Numbered from the stretch's first letter, positions 1 through 8,434 are shown. The stretch is DNA of 34,114 bases from Fusobacterium perfoetens (GCF_021531475.1 NZ_JADYTX010000023.1:1-34114), one strand, 5' to 3'. The notes: generated from the sequence alone by a model not told the origin. Made by a program: numbers and translations.

Positions 1-37
1 TTAGACATACATTACCAACTTTCTTATATTTTTTAAT

Positions 38-241
38 TTGTTGATAATATATATGTGTCCTTTATGGGTATCATATCATATCAATGATAAGAGTAATAAG
101 ACAATAATTTTAAAAATAAATAGCAATCTCAATAATCTTACAAGCTTGAGAGAATTTGAAAGACATATTACTGAATTTAGTCCAGCTTTTTATAACTTAA
201 AAATAGAAGGGGGCGAAAAAATGAATGAGCATAATAACTAA
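38..241 (+). CDS. Possible small phage tail protein, start uncertain
   Basis: The frame is open from about position 5 to 241, following a TAG at 2-4, and would start at TTG 38 or ATG 53. Neither start has a visible ribosome site. The end of the product (around LREFERHITEFSPAFY) reads like real phage coding sequence, and the last codons overlap the ribosome site and start of the next gene, which is common in phage operons. It could be the 3' end of a longer tail gene broken by the TAG, or a short independent gene. No function can be assigned. Confidence 0.35.
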   Translation: MLIIYMCPLWVSYHINDKSNKTIILKINSNLNNLTSLREFERHITEFSPAFYNLKIEGGEKMNEHNN

Positions 242-548
242 TGAAAACTTAAATGCTTTAGATACAGCTGTTGATGATGTTCTAACAAAAAATTATTCCT
301 TAGAAATTTTAAGTTTAAAAAATCCTGCTGACTTTAGAAAGTTTTCAAGGTCATTTGTAAAAATAGACAAGATTATGAAAGATATTGAGATATCCTCTAA
401 AGAATTAGCAACAAAAAATAAGGCAGGAATAGTTAAAATAGGGGAAAATTTAATAATTTTAGAAGATGGAACAATAGATGTATTAGTCTGTAGTTCTCAA
501 AAACTAGTTGCTCTTGTAGATAAATATAAGGGAATTGGTGATGTTTAA
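225..548 (+). CDS. Small phage tail-region protein, 107 aa
   Basis: I do not recognise a named family. The product is a soluble, lysine-rich 107-residue protein with no membrane segment. A purine-rich GGGGG site about ten bases upstream supports this start; a nearer ATG at 221 reads only a six-codon peptide. Its TAA stop shares one base with the ATG of the next gene, so the two are probably translationally coupled. Its place just before a BppU-like baseplate protein suggests a structural or adaptor role in the tail tip, but that is inferred from context only. Confidence 0.7.
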   Translation: MSIITNENLNALDTAVDDVLTKNYSLEILSLKNPADFRKFSRSFVKIDKIMKDIEISSKELATKNKAGIVKIGENLIILEDGTIDVLVCSSQKLVALVDKYKGIGDV

Positions 549-1018
549 TGAAAGAGATGTTAGTAAGTTGGGATATTTTAAGAAATGCTAATTTTTCTCC
601 TATATTCTTTCTACAAGGAGACTTTGGAGTTGGTAATCTTAAGGTTGTTTTAAGAAGTTTAGAAACAAATTTTAAGGGTAATATAAGAGCTGTATTTTGT
701 AGTTCTAATAATCCAACAGAGCCTTATGTCGTAGAAAGAGAAGTAATAGGATCTAGTGTTGATATTAAGATTCCTAATGAAATATTTCAAGGTTTTGGAA
801 AAGTTTATTGTAGATTAATTTTGAAAAACCAAGAAAAAACTAAAATATTAGGTAGTGTACAGGAGGTGTATTTTCATGTAGTAGAGAAAAAAGATTGGGA
901 ATTTTTAGAACCATTGCTTCCAGGCAATGAGAAAGAATATGTACAAGACGTAGTTGATGAGTTATATGAAATTTTAAAAAACTCAAAGCAAGAATTAAAA
1001 GATTATGCAGATAATTAA
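548..1018 (+). CDS. BppU-like phage baseplate protein, interrupted near its C-terminus
   Basis: This 156-residue protein has an N-terminal beta-rich segment followed by a helical C-terminus (residues about 125-156), resembling the N-terminal module of BppU-type upper baseplate proteins that anchor receptor-binding proteins. The family call is by pattern only. The TAA stop at 1016-1018 is followed in the same frame by 23 more sense codons up to TAA 1088-1090. They encode a tail with LTLEEAKKIIEKY, which matches the extreme C-terminus of the next gene product (LSIEDARSIINKY). The gene therefore looks truncated by a nonsense change close to its natural end. The loss is small and the protein may still work. 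Confidence 0.6.
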   Translation: MKEMLVSWDILRNANFSPIFFLQGDFGVGNLKVVLRSLETNFKGNIRAVFCSSNNPTEPYVVEREVIGSSVDIKIPNEIFQGFGKVYCRLILKNQEKTKILGSVQEVYFHVVEKKDWEFLEPLLPGNEKEYVQDVVDELYEILKNSKQELKDYADN

Positions 1019-1105
1019 AAAAATGATTTTGAAACAAAAATTTTAACATTAGAAGAAGCTAAAAAAATAATAGAAAAATATAGAAAATAAAGGAGACGAT
1101 GTGAA

Positions 1106-1909
1106 ATGACAAATGAAGAATTAATAATGACAGTGGCGGCAGCTTTGGAGAAAAAATTAATAACAGAAGAGGTTTATGATGAAACTCTTAAAGTAGTTTT
1201 TGAAGAAATGAAGAAAAAAGCAGCAGGAGATCATACTCACAATGCAGATGTAATAACAGATGGAACTACAAAAGCTATACCTACAAAAGCTAAACAAACT
1301 GAATGGGATAAAAAAGTTACTAAAGAAGAGTTAAATGCAGCTGTAGCCACTTTTGCAAGTGGTCTTGCTTGGAAAGGTGTATTTGATACATTAGAAGCTC
1401 TAAGAGCTAAAATAACTCAACCTAAAGAAGGGGATTTTGTAATTGTTATCAAAGAACCTACTTATCCAAAAAACACTTTATTAATCTATGAAGGAGAACC
1501 AACAAATGCGTGGCAAACTATCGGAGAGTTATTTGTTCCTGGTGTTGCAACTCATGATACTGACGGTTTAATGTCTAAAGATGACAAAAAGAAACTAGAT
1601 GGTTTAAATAACTATACACTTCAACCAGCTACAACAGATAGACTAGGAGGAGTTAGAGCTAAAGCTGGAAATGCTGTAACAATCGGTGGCGACGGTGTTA
1701 TTGGAATTGATGATGCTAGAACTGTTCAAACTGGAGAAAGAGATAAATGGAATAAAACAGCCACAGATTTACCTAATGTAAAATCAACAGCAGATAGTGC
1801 TTTAGCTAAAGCAAATTCAAATGGTGGAAAAATAGCAACTCTTGAAGGAAAATTTGTATATTTATCAATAGAAGATGCAAGATCAATAATTAATAAATAC
1901 AAAGCATAG
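1106..1909 (+). CDS. Phage tail fibre-like protein, 267 aa
   Basis: Begins after a clear AAAGGAGACG ribosome site. The N-terminus is helical. The middle holds tail-fibre style segments: a GDHTH element near residue 40, a carbohydrate-binding or hydrolase-associated looking stretch around WKGVFDTLEAL to AWQTIGEL (residues 90-148), then HDTDGLMSKDDKKKLDGL, which resembles repeats seen in phage fibres. The C-terminus contains heptad-like residues and ends in the LSIEDARSIINKYKA tail, also found as a remnant after the preceding gene. Such proteins usually form trimeric fibres that contact the host surface. The exact receptor is unknown. Confidence 0.75.
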   Translation: MTNEELIMTVAAALEKKLITEEVYDETLKVVFEEMKKKAAGDHTHNADVITDGTTKAIPTKAKQTEWDKKVTKEELNAAVATFASGLAWKGVFDTLEALRAKITQPKEGDFVIVIKEPTYPKNTLLIYEGEPTNAWQTIGELFVPGVATHDTDGLMSKDDKKKLDGLNNYTLQPATTDRLGGVRAKAGNAVTIGGDGVIGIDDARTVQTGERDKWNKTATDLPNVKSTADSALAKANSNGGKIATLEGKFVYLSIEDARSIINKYKA

Positions 1910-1923
1910 GAGGGAATATTCTT

Positions 1924-3024
1924 ATGAATTTCAAAGAAAGTTTAAAAAAATTAAGAAATATGTCTGACGATGAAATTGTAACTATGGTAGAAAAAGCAAC
2001 AGGAAAAGAATTAGTAAGCTACGAGGGAATTGATGCCCTTGTGGCTGCCCTTATGGGCTTTTATAATGGAGAACTAAAAAAGAAATCGCAAACAGGTCAT
2101 AAACACACAAAATCTGAAATAACAGATTTTCCAGTTTCATTAAAAAATCCTAGTGCATTAACAATAAGTCTTAATGGAACAAGTCAAGGAGCTTATGATG
2201 GTAGTTCAGCTAAAAGTATAAATATTACTGCTGGAGGAGTTGGGGCTTATACAAAATCTGAAACAGACACTAAATTAAACGGTAAAGCTAATTCAACTCA
2301 CTCACATACAGCAACACAGATAGCTCAAGATAGTTCCCATAGATATGTTACAGACACAGAGAAAGCTGCTTGGAATGGAAAATTAAATAAAGGAAGTTTA
2401 CCTGCAAAAATTATAGATGCTAAAGGACTATATGACCTTATTGAAAATAATAGTGGACTAAATTTTGATACTGCTCTTTTATTTTTAAATGATTCTGGTA
2501 CAAAATATGTAGATAAGATTTATTTCGATAGAAATAAAAAAGGAATGTTTAGATGCCATTCTCAAACAACATCTACAACAAATTCAACAACATATTTTGA
2601 AGATATCAGTAATAAAGCAAATTCTGCCCAATTAAGAAATCTAACTGGAAATATTATTTCTTTTACTTCAACCCCAGCTTCTGGAAATATTTTTTTAAAC
2701 ATAGATAACATATACAACTATAAAAATATCTGTACTTTTAAAAGTTCTGAAATTATTTTTAATGTACCTGGTACTTTTTTAATAACTTTGTTTTTTACTG
2801 TACGAGCATCAGGAGAAAATGGTGCTGATTGCAATCTAAAAATCTTAAATAATAATAACATTAAATATCAAAATACATTCCATTCAGATCATTGGGGTTG
2901 GAACACTTCTGTAGTACAAAGAGTTCTATCATTTAATAAAAATGATTCTTTAAAAATACAATACACTACAAGTAATGGATGGTTAGAGGGAACAGCATAT
3001 TGTACTATTGAAAAAATATCGTAA
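1924..3024 (+). CDS. Phage tail fibre / receptor-binding protein, 366 aa
   Basis: Starts 14 bases after the preceding fibre gene with an AGGAGGG ribosome site. It carries repeated fibre modules: HKHTKSEITDF near residue 57, GVGAYTKSETDTKLNGK near 105, HSHTATQI near 127 and VTDTEKAAWNGKL near 141, a family of short collagen-like or shaft repeats typical of Gram-positive-type and fusobacterial phage fibres. The last 150 residues (from about 210) are beta-rich and Asn/Thr-rich, suggesting a C1q/TNF-like or lectin-like receptor-binding head. It is probably the main host-range determinant of this tail. Confidence 0.8.
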   Translation: MNFKESLKKLRNMSDDEIVTMVEKATGKELVSYEGIDALVAALMGFYNGELKKKSQTGHKHTKSEITDFPVSLKNPSALTISLNGTSQGAYDGSSAKSINITAGGVGAYTKSETDTKLNGKANSTHSHTATQIAQDSSHRYVTDTEKAAWNGKLNKGSLPAKIIDAKGLYDLIENNSGLNFDTALLFLNDSGTKYVDKIYFDRNKKGMFRCHSQTTSTTNSTTYFEDISNKANSAQLRNLTGNIISFTSTPASGNIFLNIDNIYNYKNICTFKSSEIIFNVPGTFLITLFFTVRASGENGADCNLKILNNNNIKYQNTFHSDHWGWNTSVVQRVLSFNKNDSLKIQYTTSNGWLEGTAYCTIEKIS

Positions 3025-3109
3025 TTAAGAAATTTGCACAATTATAAAATCTGTTTAAAATTTTTAAGCAAAAAAAATTAAAATTTCAACAAAAAAAAGG
3101 AGGAAAAAA

Positions 3110-3841
3110 ATGTCAACATTTACTTATATCTATAATATACAAGGAGAGGTTAAATTATTAGACACACTAAATTATACATTAGAGGAGTTCAAAGTAAATC
3201 CAAAAGGGTGTTATCCTAACTGGAATACAGAAAATATGTATGCTAGTGACAATTTATTTGAACATCCAGTTTTAATAGAAGGTATCATCAGAGAAAAAAC
3301 TAGAGAAGAAAGAATTGCAGAAGGAGAAACAGAACTATTGCAAGATGGAGAAGTTTTTGAAAATGGAATTATAAAGGTAGTTCCTGCTCCTGAAAATTTA
3401 TTAAAAAAAGAATGGGATAAAATAACTCACATATGGAAAGAGGGAGCAACAGAAGAAGAAATAAAAGATTTTTATTACTCACAAATTAATAAATTTAAAG
3501 CTGAAATTCTTGAAGTAGGTTTTGATTTTAACAGTCACCAACAAAAATGTAGAGAAAAGGATTTAGCTCTTTTAGGTAATGCAATAGCAGCCAATGAAGA
3601 TGCTCAACCTTTTGCAACTACTCCAGTAACCCACTGGAGTTTTAATGATCATGATGTAGTTGAAATGTCTTTAGATGAACTAAAAAAACTAAGAATAGAT
3701 GGAGCGACATTTGTACAAGCTGTATTTATAATTGAAGCTCAATTAAAAGCAACTCAACCTAATATTTTATTAGAAAAACAAGATTTTATTGAAAAAATAG
3801 ATGAGTTATCCACTGTTAAATGTTTTAAAGAAAGTGTTTAA
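3110..3841 (+). CDS. DUF4376-like phage tail assembly / fibre-associated protein
   Basis: A 243-residue soluble protein with a strong AAGGAGG site. The N-terminal half includes segments such as IREKTREERIAEGE and the region around VVPAPENL that are common in fibre-associated proteins. The C-terminal half (about 130-240) has the DUF4376-type layout: an INKFKAEILEVGFDF element, a basic helix, then THWSFNDHDVVEMSLDEL and a final helical region. Proteins with this layout sit next to tail fibre genes and are thought to act as assembly chaperones or structural parts. The position between the fibre and lysis genes fits. Confidence 0.65.
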   Translation: MSTFTYIYNIQGEVKLLDTLNYTLEEFKVNPKGCYPNWNTENMYASDNLFEHPVLIEGIIREKTREERIAEGETELLQDGEVFENGIIKVVPAPENLLKKEWDKITHIWKEGATEEEIKDFYYSQINKFKAEILEVGFDFNSHQQKCREKDLALLGNAIAANEDAQPFATTPVTHWSFNDHDVVEMSLDELKKLRIDGATFVQAVFIIEAQLKATQPNILLEKQDFIEKIDELSTVKCFKESV

Positions 3842-3886
3842 GGGAAATTAACAACTATAAAAAATAATTTTTAAAGGAGGTTTATG

Positions 3887-4291
3887 ATGAAAAATTATTT
3901 TACAGTATCAGAACTTTGTCGGTCTGATGTAGCAAGAAAAAATGGAATAATTAATACTCCAGGAATAAAAGAAATGCACAATTTAGAAAAAATTACAATT
4001 CCTCAAATGAATATCATTCGTGAGTTTTTAGGAGTTCCTATTGTAGTTAACTCAGGTTTTAGATGTAAAGAGTTAAATAAAAAAGTAGGAGGAGTATATA
4101 ATTCAAAACATCTTGAAGGACTAGCTGTTGATGGAATACCAAAAGGTTTAAATTTAAGAAAATGTTGGGAAAAATTAAGGGATAGTAAATATGCAAGTAT
4201 GGTGGATCAATGTATATTATATAAGAAAAAAGGCTTTATTCATTTTGGCTTCTCTAAAGAAATTCCTCGTCAACAATTCTTTGAGAAGTAA
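3887..4291 (+). CDS. M15 family peptidase, phage endolysin
   Basis: The product (134 residues) matches the Peptidase_M15_3 layout of phage D-Ala-D-Ala/L-Ala-D-Glu type endopeptidases. The zinc site can be seen: SKHLEGLAVD supplies His and Asp, and FIHFGF near residue 121 supplies the last His. VNSGFRCKELNKKVGG precedes it, as usual. It would cut peptidoglycan cross-links at lysis. It lacks a signal peptide, so it depends on the holin encoded downstream. Two ATGs are adjacent (3884 and 3887); I prefer the second because it is six bases from the AGGAGG site, against three for the first. Confidence 0.85.
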   Translation: MKNYFTVSELCRSDVARKNGIINTPGIKEMHNLEKITIPQMNIIREFLGVPIVVNSGFRCKELNKKVGGVYNSKHLEGLAVDGIPKGLNLRKCWEKLRDSKYASMVDQCILYKKKGFIHFGFSKEIPRQQFFEK

Positions 4292-4306
4292 AAGGAGTTG
4301 ATGTTT

Positions 4307-4654
4307 ATGATTGATGAGGTCTTGAAAATTATCAACAAATTTATTCCTGACAAAACTTCACAAGTTCAAGCTGAAATAGAATTAAGAAAGCTAAGTATAG
4401 AGGAACTAAAGACCAAAGGCGATTATTTAGAAAAAATAAATAAATGTATTCCTTTTGTCCTTCCTGCTTTTCTATTAGCATTGTTGGGAATGTTTATATT
4501 GTGTTTTTTAAGTGATTTTATTTTTAGTATTTTTGGGAGAGAAGCTCCAATCATTCACATTGATGATAGAATGATAGAGTTTTGTAAATGGTTTGTAGCT
4601 TTCTTATTTGGAAAAAAAGCTGTTGATAGTGTTACTGGGGGGAAAAATAAATGA
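4307..4654 (+). CDS. Phage holin-like membrane protein
   Basis: A protein of about 115 residues. It has an amphipathic N-terminus, a long hydrophobic stretch around residues 46-75 (IPFVLPAFLLALLGMF and onward), and a second, weaker hydrophobic segment near 95-107 followed by a basic tail. Size, topology and position directly after the endolysin fit a holin of the class with two or three membrane helices. ATG 4307 lies nine bases from the AGGAG site; ATG 4301 and TTG 4298 are in frame upstream but too close. The stop overlaps the next start as ATGA, so the next gene is translationally coupled. Confidence 0.65.
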   Translation: MIDEVLKIINKFIPDKTSQVQAEIELRKLSIEELKTKGDYLEKINKCIPFVLPAFLLALLGMFILCFLSDFIFSIFGREAPIIHIDDRMIEFCKWFVAFLFGKKAVDSVTGGKNK

Positions 4655-5007
4655 TAATGAGATTGCTACAAAAGATAGAAAATATTAGTAAAAGTGTAGT
4701 AGCTATAATTACTGCTACTAGTGCTGTAATAGGTGTCTTGTTAGGGATATATCACGGAATTTATAGTTTAAATAAAACTGTAAAATCTATTGTTAAAGCT
4801 ATCCCCTTGTTGGAGGAGCACAATAAGTTCCTTGAAATTTCTATCAACTCTGATATTTATTTAGCTGAACATCAATTGAATCAGACAAATAATATAGATC
4901 GACTGTTAATGAGAAAATTACTTCAATATGAAAGTGAAATCTCATTGACAAGTGAACAGCTAAACAACATAAAGTACTTGAAGATTAAAAGTAAATATTA
5001 CCAATAA
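4651..5007 (+). CDS. Small phage membrane protein of the lysis cassette
   Basis: A 118-residue protein with one clear membrane helix (about residues 15-38, VVAIITATSAVIGVLLGI) and a long polar C-terminal region with heptad-like spacing (about 55-115), so probably an N-in membrane anchor with a coiled-coil outside. Its start overlaps the stop of the holin gene (ATGA). Position and topology would suit a spanin-like or second holin/antiholin protein. No motif decides between these. It is the last gene of the prophage block. Confidence 0.6.
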   Translation: MIMRLLQKIENISKSVVAIITATSAVIGVLLGIYHGIYSLNKTVKSIVKAIPLLEEHNKFLEISINSDIYLAEHQLNQTNNIDRLLMRKLLQYESEISLTSEQLNNIKYLKIKSKYYQ

Positions 5008-5010
5008 AAT

Positions 5011-5045
5011 AAAAATAACAGAGGTTTTACCCCCCTGTTATTTTT
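5011..5045. terminator. Intrinsic terminator closing the prophage block
   Basis: An 11-bp stem AAAAATAACAG / CTGTTATTTTT encloses a loop that can pair further (AGG with CCC). It is flanked by A-runs and T-runs on both sides, so it can work in both directions, between the converging lysis genes and the sirtuin gene. Confidence 0.8.
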
Positions 5046-5085
5046 TCTTTTATAATTATATAATAACGTAAAATAAGATTTTTTC

Positions 5086-5805
5086 TTACTTATTTTTTAA
5101 AATTTTCATCATTTCAGTCATAGTATTTGCAAATCCTGTTCTAATTACAAGGTTTGCTCTTTCATCTTGAGATGTAGGAGTTTCGTTTATAATCACAAGA
5201 TTTTTTCCTCTAAAATAACTGATATAATAAGCAGCAGGATAAACTGTAAGACTTGTACCTGCAATTATTAAAGTATCAGCTTTTTTTATCTCAGATATAG
5301 CAGCGTCGGTAACTTTCTCATCAAGCATCTCTCCATAAAGAGTAACACGAGGTCTAACAACTCCTCCACATTCACAATCAAATCTTCTGTCAGCTCTTTT
5401 ACCACATTTTAAACAATACCAATCTTTTAAAGTACCGTGAAGTTCAAGGACTTTTTTACTTCCTCCCTCTTGATGAAGATTATCTATATTTTGAGTGATA
5501 ACAGCTTTAACTTTTCCCATTTTTTCAAGCTCAGCTAAAGCTATATGACCAGCATTTGGTTTAACATCATTAATCATTAGCTTTTCTTCAATATATTTAT
5601 TAAAAATATCTGTGTGACTAAGGAAGAAGTCAATACTTAAAATCTCTTCAGGCTCATATCCCATGTAGTTTCTTTGATTATATAAACCATTTCTTCCTCT
5701 GAAATCCAAAAGTCCAGAATCTGTCGATGTGCCAGCTCCCCCGAAGAAAACAACATATTCACTAGTTTTTATAAGGTCAGCCAATTTTTTTATTTTATCA
5801 TCCAT
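5086..5805 (-). CDS. cobB: Sirtuin family NAD-dependent protein deacylase
   Basis: The 239-residue product has the sirtuin motifs in order. The NAD-binding glycine motif GGAGTSTDSG is near residue 22, followed by LDFRG. The catalytic QNIDNLH is near residue 110. A four-cysteine zinc ribbon reads CLKC...CEC, and GTSLTVYPAA comes near the end. It removes acyl groups from lysines using NAD. The first glycine motif varies slightly from the usual GAGxSxxSGIPDFRG (GLLDFRG here), as in many class M/U bacterial sirtuins. I chose ATG 5805 because a GAGGAG site lies seven bases upstream; a GTG 9 bases earlier is in frame but overlaps that site. A truncated sirtuin lies just upstream on the same strand. 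Confidence 0.93.
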   Translation of the reverse strand: MDDKIKKLADLIKTSEYVVFFGGAGTSTDSGLLDFRGRNGLYNQRNYMGYEPEEILSIDFFLSHTDIFNKYIEEKLMINDVKPNAGHIALAELEKMGKVKAVITQNIDNLHQEGGSKKVLELHGTLKDWYCLKCGKRADRRFDCECGGVVRPRVTLYGEMLDEKVTDAAISEIKKADTLIIAGTSLTVYPAAYYISYFRGKNLVIINETPTSQDERANLVIRTGFANTMTEMMKILKNK

Positions 5806-5836
5806 AAAAATCACTCCTCACATAATATTTATATAA

Positions 5837-5941
5837 TTACAGGATAAAGGACATAGTTTCAGTTGATGCTCCTGCTCCAGTAAAAGCCACAACATAACTA
5901 CTATTCTTTATAATCTCAGCTAATTTTTTTGCATTTTCCAT
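5837..5941 (-). pseudogene. Truncated second sirtuin (N-terminal 34 codons)
   Basis: After a good TTGGAGG ribosome site an ATG opens a 34-codon frame whose product contains AKKLAEIIKNSSYVVAFTGA followed by GASTE, the NAD-binding start of a sirtuin, and then stops. The fragment is paralogous to, not a repeat of, the first residues of the intact gene just downstream (VVAFTGAGAST against VVFFGGAGTST). It looks like the surviving 5' end of a second sirtuin gene removed by a deletion. Its promoter and ribosome site may now serve the intact copy. Confidence 0.75.
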
Positions 5942-6113
5942 AAAAAAACCTCCAATAATCTGATTATTATGATAAGTTCTACCTAGATTATACTATATTT
6001 TTGGAAAATTATCAAAGTAAGTTTTTTTAATAAAAAATTAGAAATATATTAAAAAAAGAAGGAAAATATGATACAATTTATGAAGAATAAAAACAAAAAA
6101 AGGAGATGGAGTT

Positions 6114-6851
6114 ATGAGATTTTTAGGAGTTATACCAGCTCGTTATGGGTCAAGTAGATTAGAGGGAAAACCTTTAAAAGATATATGTGGGCATACTATG
6201 ATTGAATGGGTGTATAAAAGAGTTAAAAAATCAAACCTAGATGAAGTAGTAGTGGCTACTGATGATAAAAGAATATATGACGAGGTTGTAAGATTTGGTG
6301 GAAAAGTTGTTATGACAAGAGAAGACCACCCAAATGGTACAAGTAGAATAGCAGAGGTTTGTGAAAAAATAAAAGACTATGATGTAATAATAAATATCCA
6401 AGGAGATGAGCCTTTAATCGAAGTTGATATGATAAACTCTTTAGTTGAGGCATTTAAAAAAGAACCAGATTTAAAAATGGGAACTTTAAAATATAAATTA
6501 GACTCTATGGAAGATATTCAAAATCCAAATAGTGTAAAAGTAATAACTGATAAAAATGATTATGCTATCTATTTTTCAAGATCAGTGATACCATATCCTA
6601 GAAAAGAGAATAAGGATATTTATTACAAACACGTTGGAATATATGGATATAAAAGAGAATTTGTAATCGAATATTCTAAATGGGATCAAACTCCATTAGA
6701 AGTATCAGAGTCTTTAGAACAACTAAGAGTCTTAGAAAATGGATATAAGATAAAAGTTTTAGAAACTCCTCACAAAATAATAGGTGTTGATACAGCTGAG
6801 GAGCTTGAAAAAGTAAGAGAATATATAAAAAGTAATGGCTTATCTTTGTAA
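6114..6851 (+). CDS. kdsB: 3-deoxy-manno-octulosonate cytidylyltransferase (CMP-KDO synthetase)
   Basis: The 245-residue product activates KDO with CTP for assembly of the lipopolysaccharide inner core. Family motifs are clear: IPARYGSSRLEGKPL at the N-terminus (nucleotide-binding loop), ATDD near residue 49, HPNGTSRIAEV near 76, NIQGDEPLI near 97, and a KHVGIYGY segment near 180. The length is typical for KdsB. An AAAGGAGATGG site lies upstream. The gene points to an outer membrane with KDO-type lipopolysaccharide. The next gene starts 13 bases after the stop, so both may be in one transcript. Confidence 0.96.
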   Translation: MRFLGVIPARYGSSRLEGKPLKDICGHTMIEWVYKRVKKSNLDEVVVATDDKRIYDEVVRFGGKVVMTREDHPNGTSRIAEVCEKIKDYDVIINIQGDEPLIEVDMINSLVEAFKKEPDLKMGTLKYKLDSMEDIQNPNSVKVITDKNDYAIYFSRSVIPYPRKENKDIYYKHVGIYGYKREFVIEYSKWDQTPLEVSESLEQLRVLENGYKIKVLETPHKIIGVDTAEELEKVREYIKSNGLSL

Positions 6852-6864
6852 CTAGGAGAAATTG

Positions 6865-8385
6865 ATGATAAAAAAATATTTAGTGGCATTATTTTTAGGG
6901 ATAACAGTTTTTATTTTTAATGGTTGTAGAAATACTAGTAGCTATAATCCTAATTATCAAGGGGATTATACAAAGGGAAGAATTTCATATTTTTCAAGAT
7001 ATGGTTATCCAAAACCAAATATTTCCTATAGTAATTCACACCCATATTTAGAAGATACAAGTCATCTAAATAATGGAAGATTTATTGGAAAAAACGAAAA
7101 TGATTTCTTAAGATTTTTTAAAAGTTTAAATGAAAAAGGTTATGGAGATAATTCAAACTATTGGAGATGGACTTTTGAAATAGACTCATCTGATTATTCA
7201 GACTCTATAAATAAAACTCTGAGAAGTACAAGTTCATCTTTTGCTTTTACACTGGAGAATGGAAAATGGGTCAGAAAACCTATAAAAAGAAATCCTGTAG
7301 GTAGGCTAAAAGATATTGTGGTCTTAGAGAGAGGAAAATCTGGAGTTATCACTTATCTTTTGATTAAAGGAAGTAATGGAGAATATCTTTTAAAAGGTGA
7401 GTATACTATAAGAAAAGTTTTGGGACTTTCTAAATCAAATACAGGAACAAACACTGAGGTAAAACTTGCAAAAAGCGGAGAGAAATATAAGGCTACTAAA
7501 TTAAATCCGAGCTTGTTACCTTCTGGATTTTTCTCAATAGAGAAAAGAGGAGGAAAATATATAATCTTCGGTGGTGGATTTGGTCACGGAGTGGGAATGA
7601 GCCAATATGGTGCTTACGACTTGACTAAAAACCACGGAAAAGATTATAAAGATGTTTTAGAATTTTATTATAGAAATGTAAAATTAAAAAATATGTATTC
7701 ACTTTCTAGCATTGGGAAAACTATAAAAGTAGGACTTACTACAAATGGTATGTCTAGTCTTGAACATCAAAATGTAAATATAAATATTTTGGCAAAGTCA
7801 GAACTTAGCAATAGTTGGTTTAGAATAAAACTTCAAAAAGGAGATAAACTTAAAATAGTACCTAATTCTAATAAGTTGACTATTTATGTAAACGGAAAGA
7901 AAAGAGCCACAACAAAAGAAAAAGTTATATTAAAAAGTTCTAATAATAAATTTGCAATATCTGGTCTGAGAAGAGCTCATACAAGTACACCTACTTATAG
8001 AGGAAGTCTTTTAATAAAAGTTTCTTCAAACAGTGGAAGTAGATTAAATCTTGTAAACGAAGTATTTATAGAAGATTATTTATTACAAGTAGTGCCTAGT
8101 GAGATGCCTAGAAGTTTTGGTGTAGAGGCATTAAAAGCTCAAGCTGTGGCAGCGAGAACTTATGCTCTAAGTGATTATATAAAAGGTAGATACAAAAATC
8201 AAGGATTTCATGTGATGGATAACACAATGTCACAAGTCTATAATAATACAAATGAAAATCCAGAAACAAGAGAGGCTATCAAGAAAACTTATGGACAAGT
8301 TATGCTTTATGATGGTAAACCAATAGATGCAAAATATTATTCTACTAGTTGTGGAATGGGAGCATCAGCAATAACAGTGTGGTAA
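6865..8385 (+). CDS. SpoIID/LytB-type lipoprotein with permuted domain order
   Basis: The 506-residue product starts with a lipoprotein signal (FIFNGC, lipid Cys at 21). SpoIID domains act on peptidoglycan as lytic transglycosylases. In the usual protein the segment with EYLxxVVPSEMP, KAQAxAARTY and the FSTSxG...W turn comes first, then PYL, and GHGVGMSQYGA last. Here GGGFGHGVGMSQYGA is at about residue 236 and IEDYLLQVVPSEMP (catalytic Glu near 413) with ALKAQAVAARTYAL comes after it. The protein ends at YSTSCGMGASAITVW, while the PYL stretch is near residue 54. The order is thus a circular permutation cut between VW and PYL. ATG 6865 is six bases from an AGGAG site. A terminator follows. 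Confidence 0.85.
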   Translation: MIKKYLVALFLGITVFIFNGCRNTSSYNPNYQGDYTKGRISYFSRYGYPKPNISYSNSHPYLEDTSHLNNGRFIGKNENDFLRFFKSLNEKGYGDNSNYWRWTFEIDSSDYSDSINKTLRSTSSSFAFTLENGKWVRKPIKRNPVGRLKDIVVLERGKSGVITYLLIKGSNGEYLLKGEYTIRKVLGLSKSNTGTNTEVKLAKSGEKYKATKLNPSLLPSGFFSIEKRGGKYIIFGGGFGHGVGMSQYGAYDLTKNHGKDYKDVLEFYYRNVKLKNMYSLSSIGKTIKVGLTTNGMSSLEHQNVNINILAKSELSNSWFRIKLQKGDKLKIVPNSNKLTIYVNGKKRATTKEKVILKSSNNKFAISGLRRAHTSTPTYRGSLLIKVSSNSGSRLNLVNEVFIEDYLLQVVPSEMPRSFGVEALKAQAVAARTYALSDYIKGRYKNQGFHVMDNTMSQVYNNTNENPETREAIKKTYGQVMLYDGKPIDAKYYSTSCGMGASAITVW

Positions 8386-8392
8386 AAATAAA

Positions 8393-8434
8393 AAATCAAA
8401 GTGGGATATTAAAGTTCTACTTTGATTTTTTTTG
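8393..8434 (+). terminator. Intrinsic terminator after the SpoIID gene
   Basis: The stem AAATCAAAGT / ACTTTGATTT, extended inward by further pairs including GU, is followed by a run of eight T. It lies eight bases after the stop codon. Confidence 0.85.

Larger units (their letters stand above)
1..5045 (+). mobile_element. Right end of a tailed-phage prophage (tail and lysis genes)
   Basis: All genes here lie on the plus strand in phage order: small baseplate/tail proteins, two tail-fibre-like proteins, a DUF4376-like tail-assembly protein, an M15 endolysin, a holin and a second small membrane protein. Several starts overlap or abut the preceding stop, as in a late phage transcript. The block ends at an intrinsic terminator, after which the host sirtuin is on the opposite strand. 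The left part of the prophage lies outside the window, and I could not identify an attachment site at the right edge. It could also be a tailocin, since only tail and lysis genes are visible. Confidence 0.85.
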
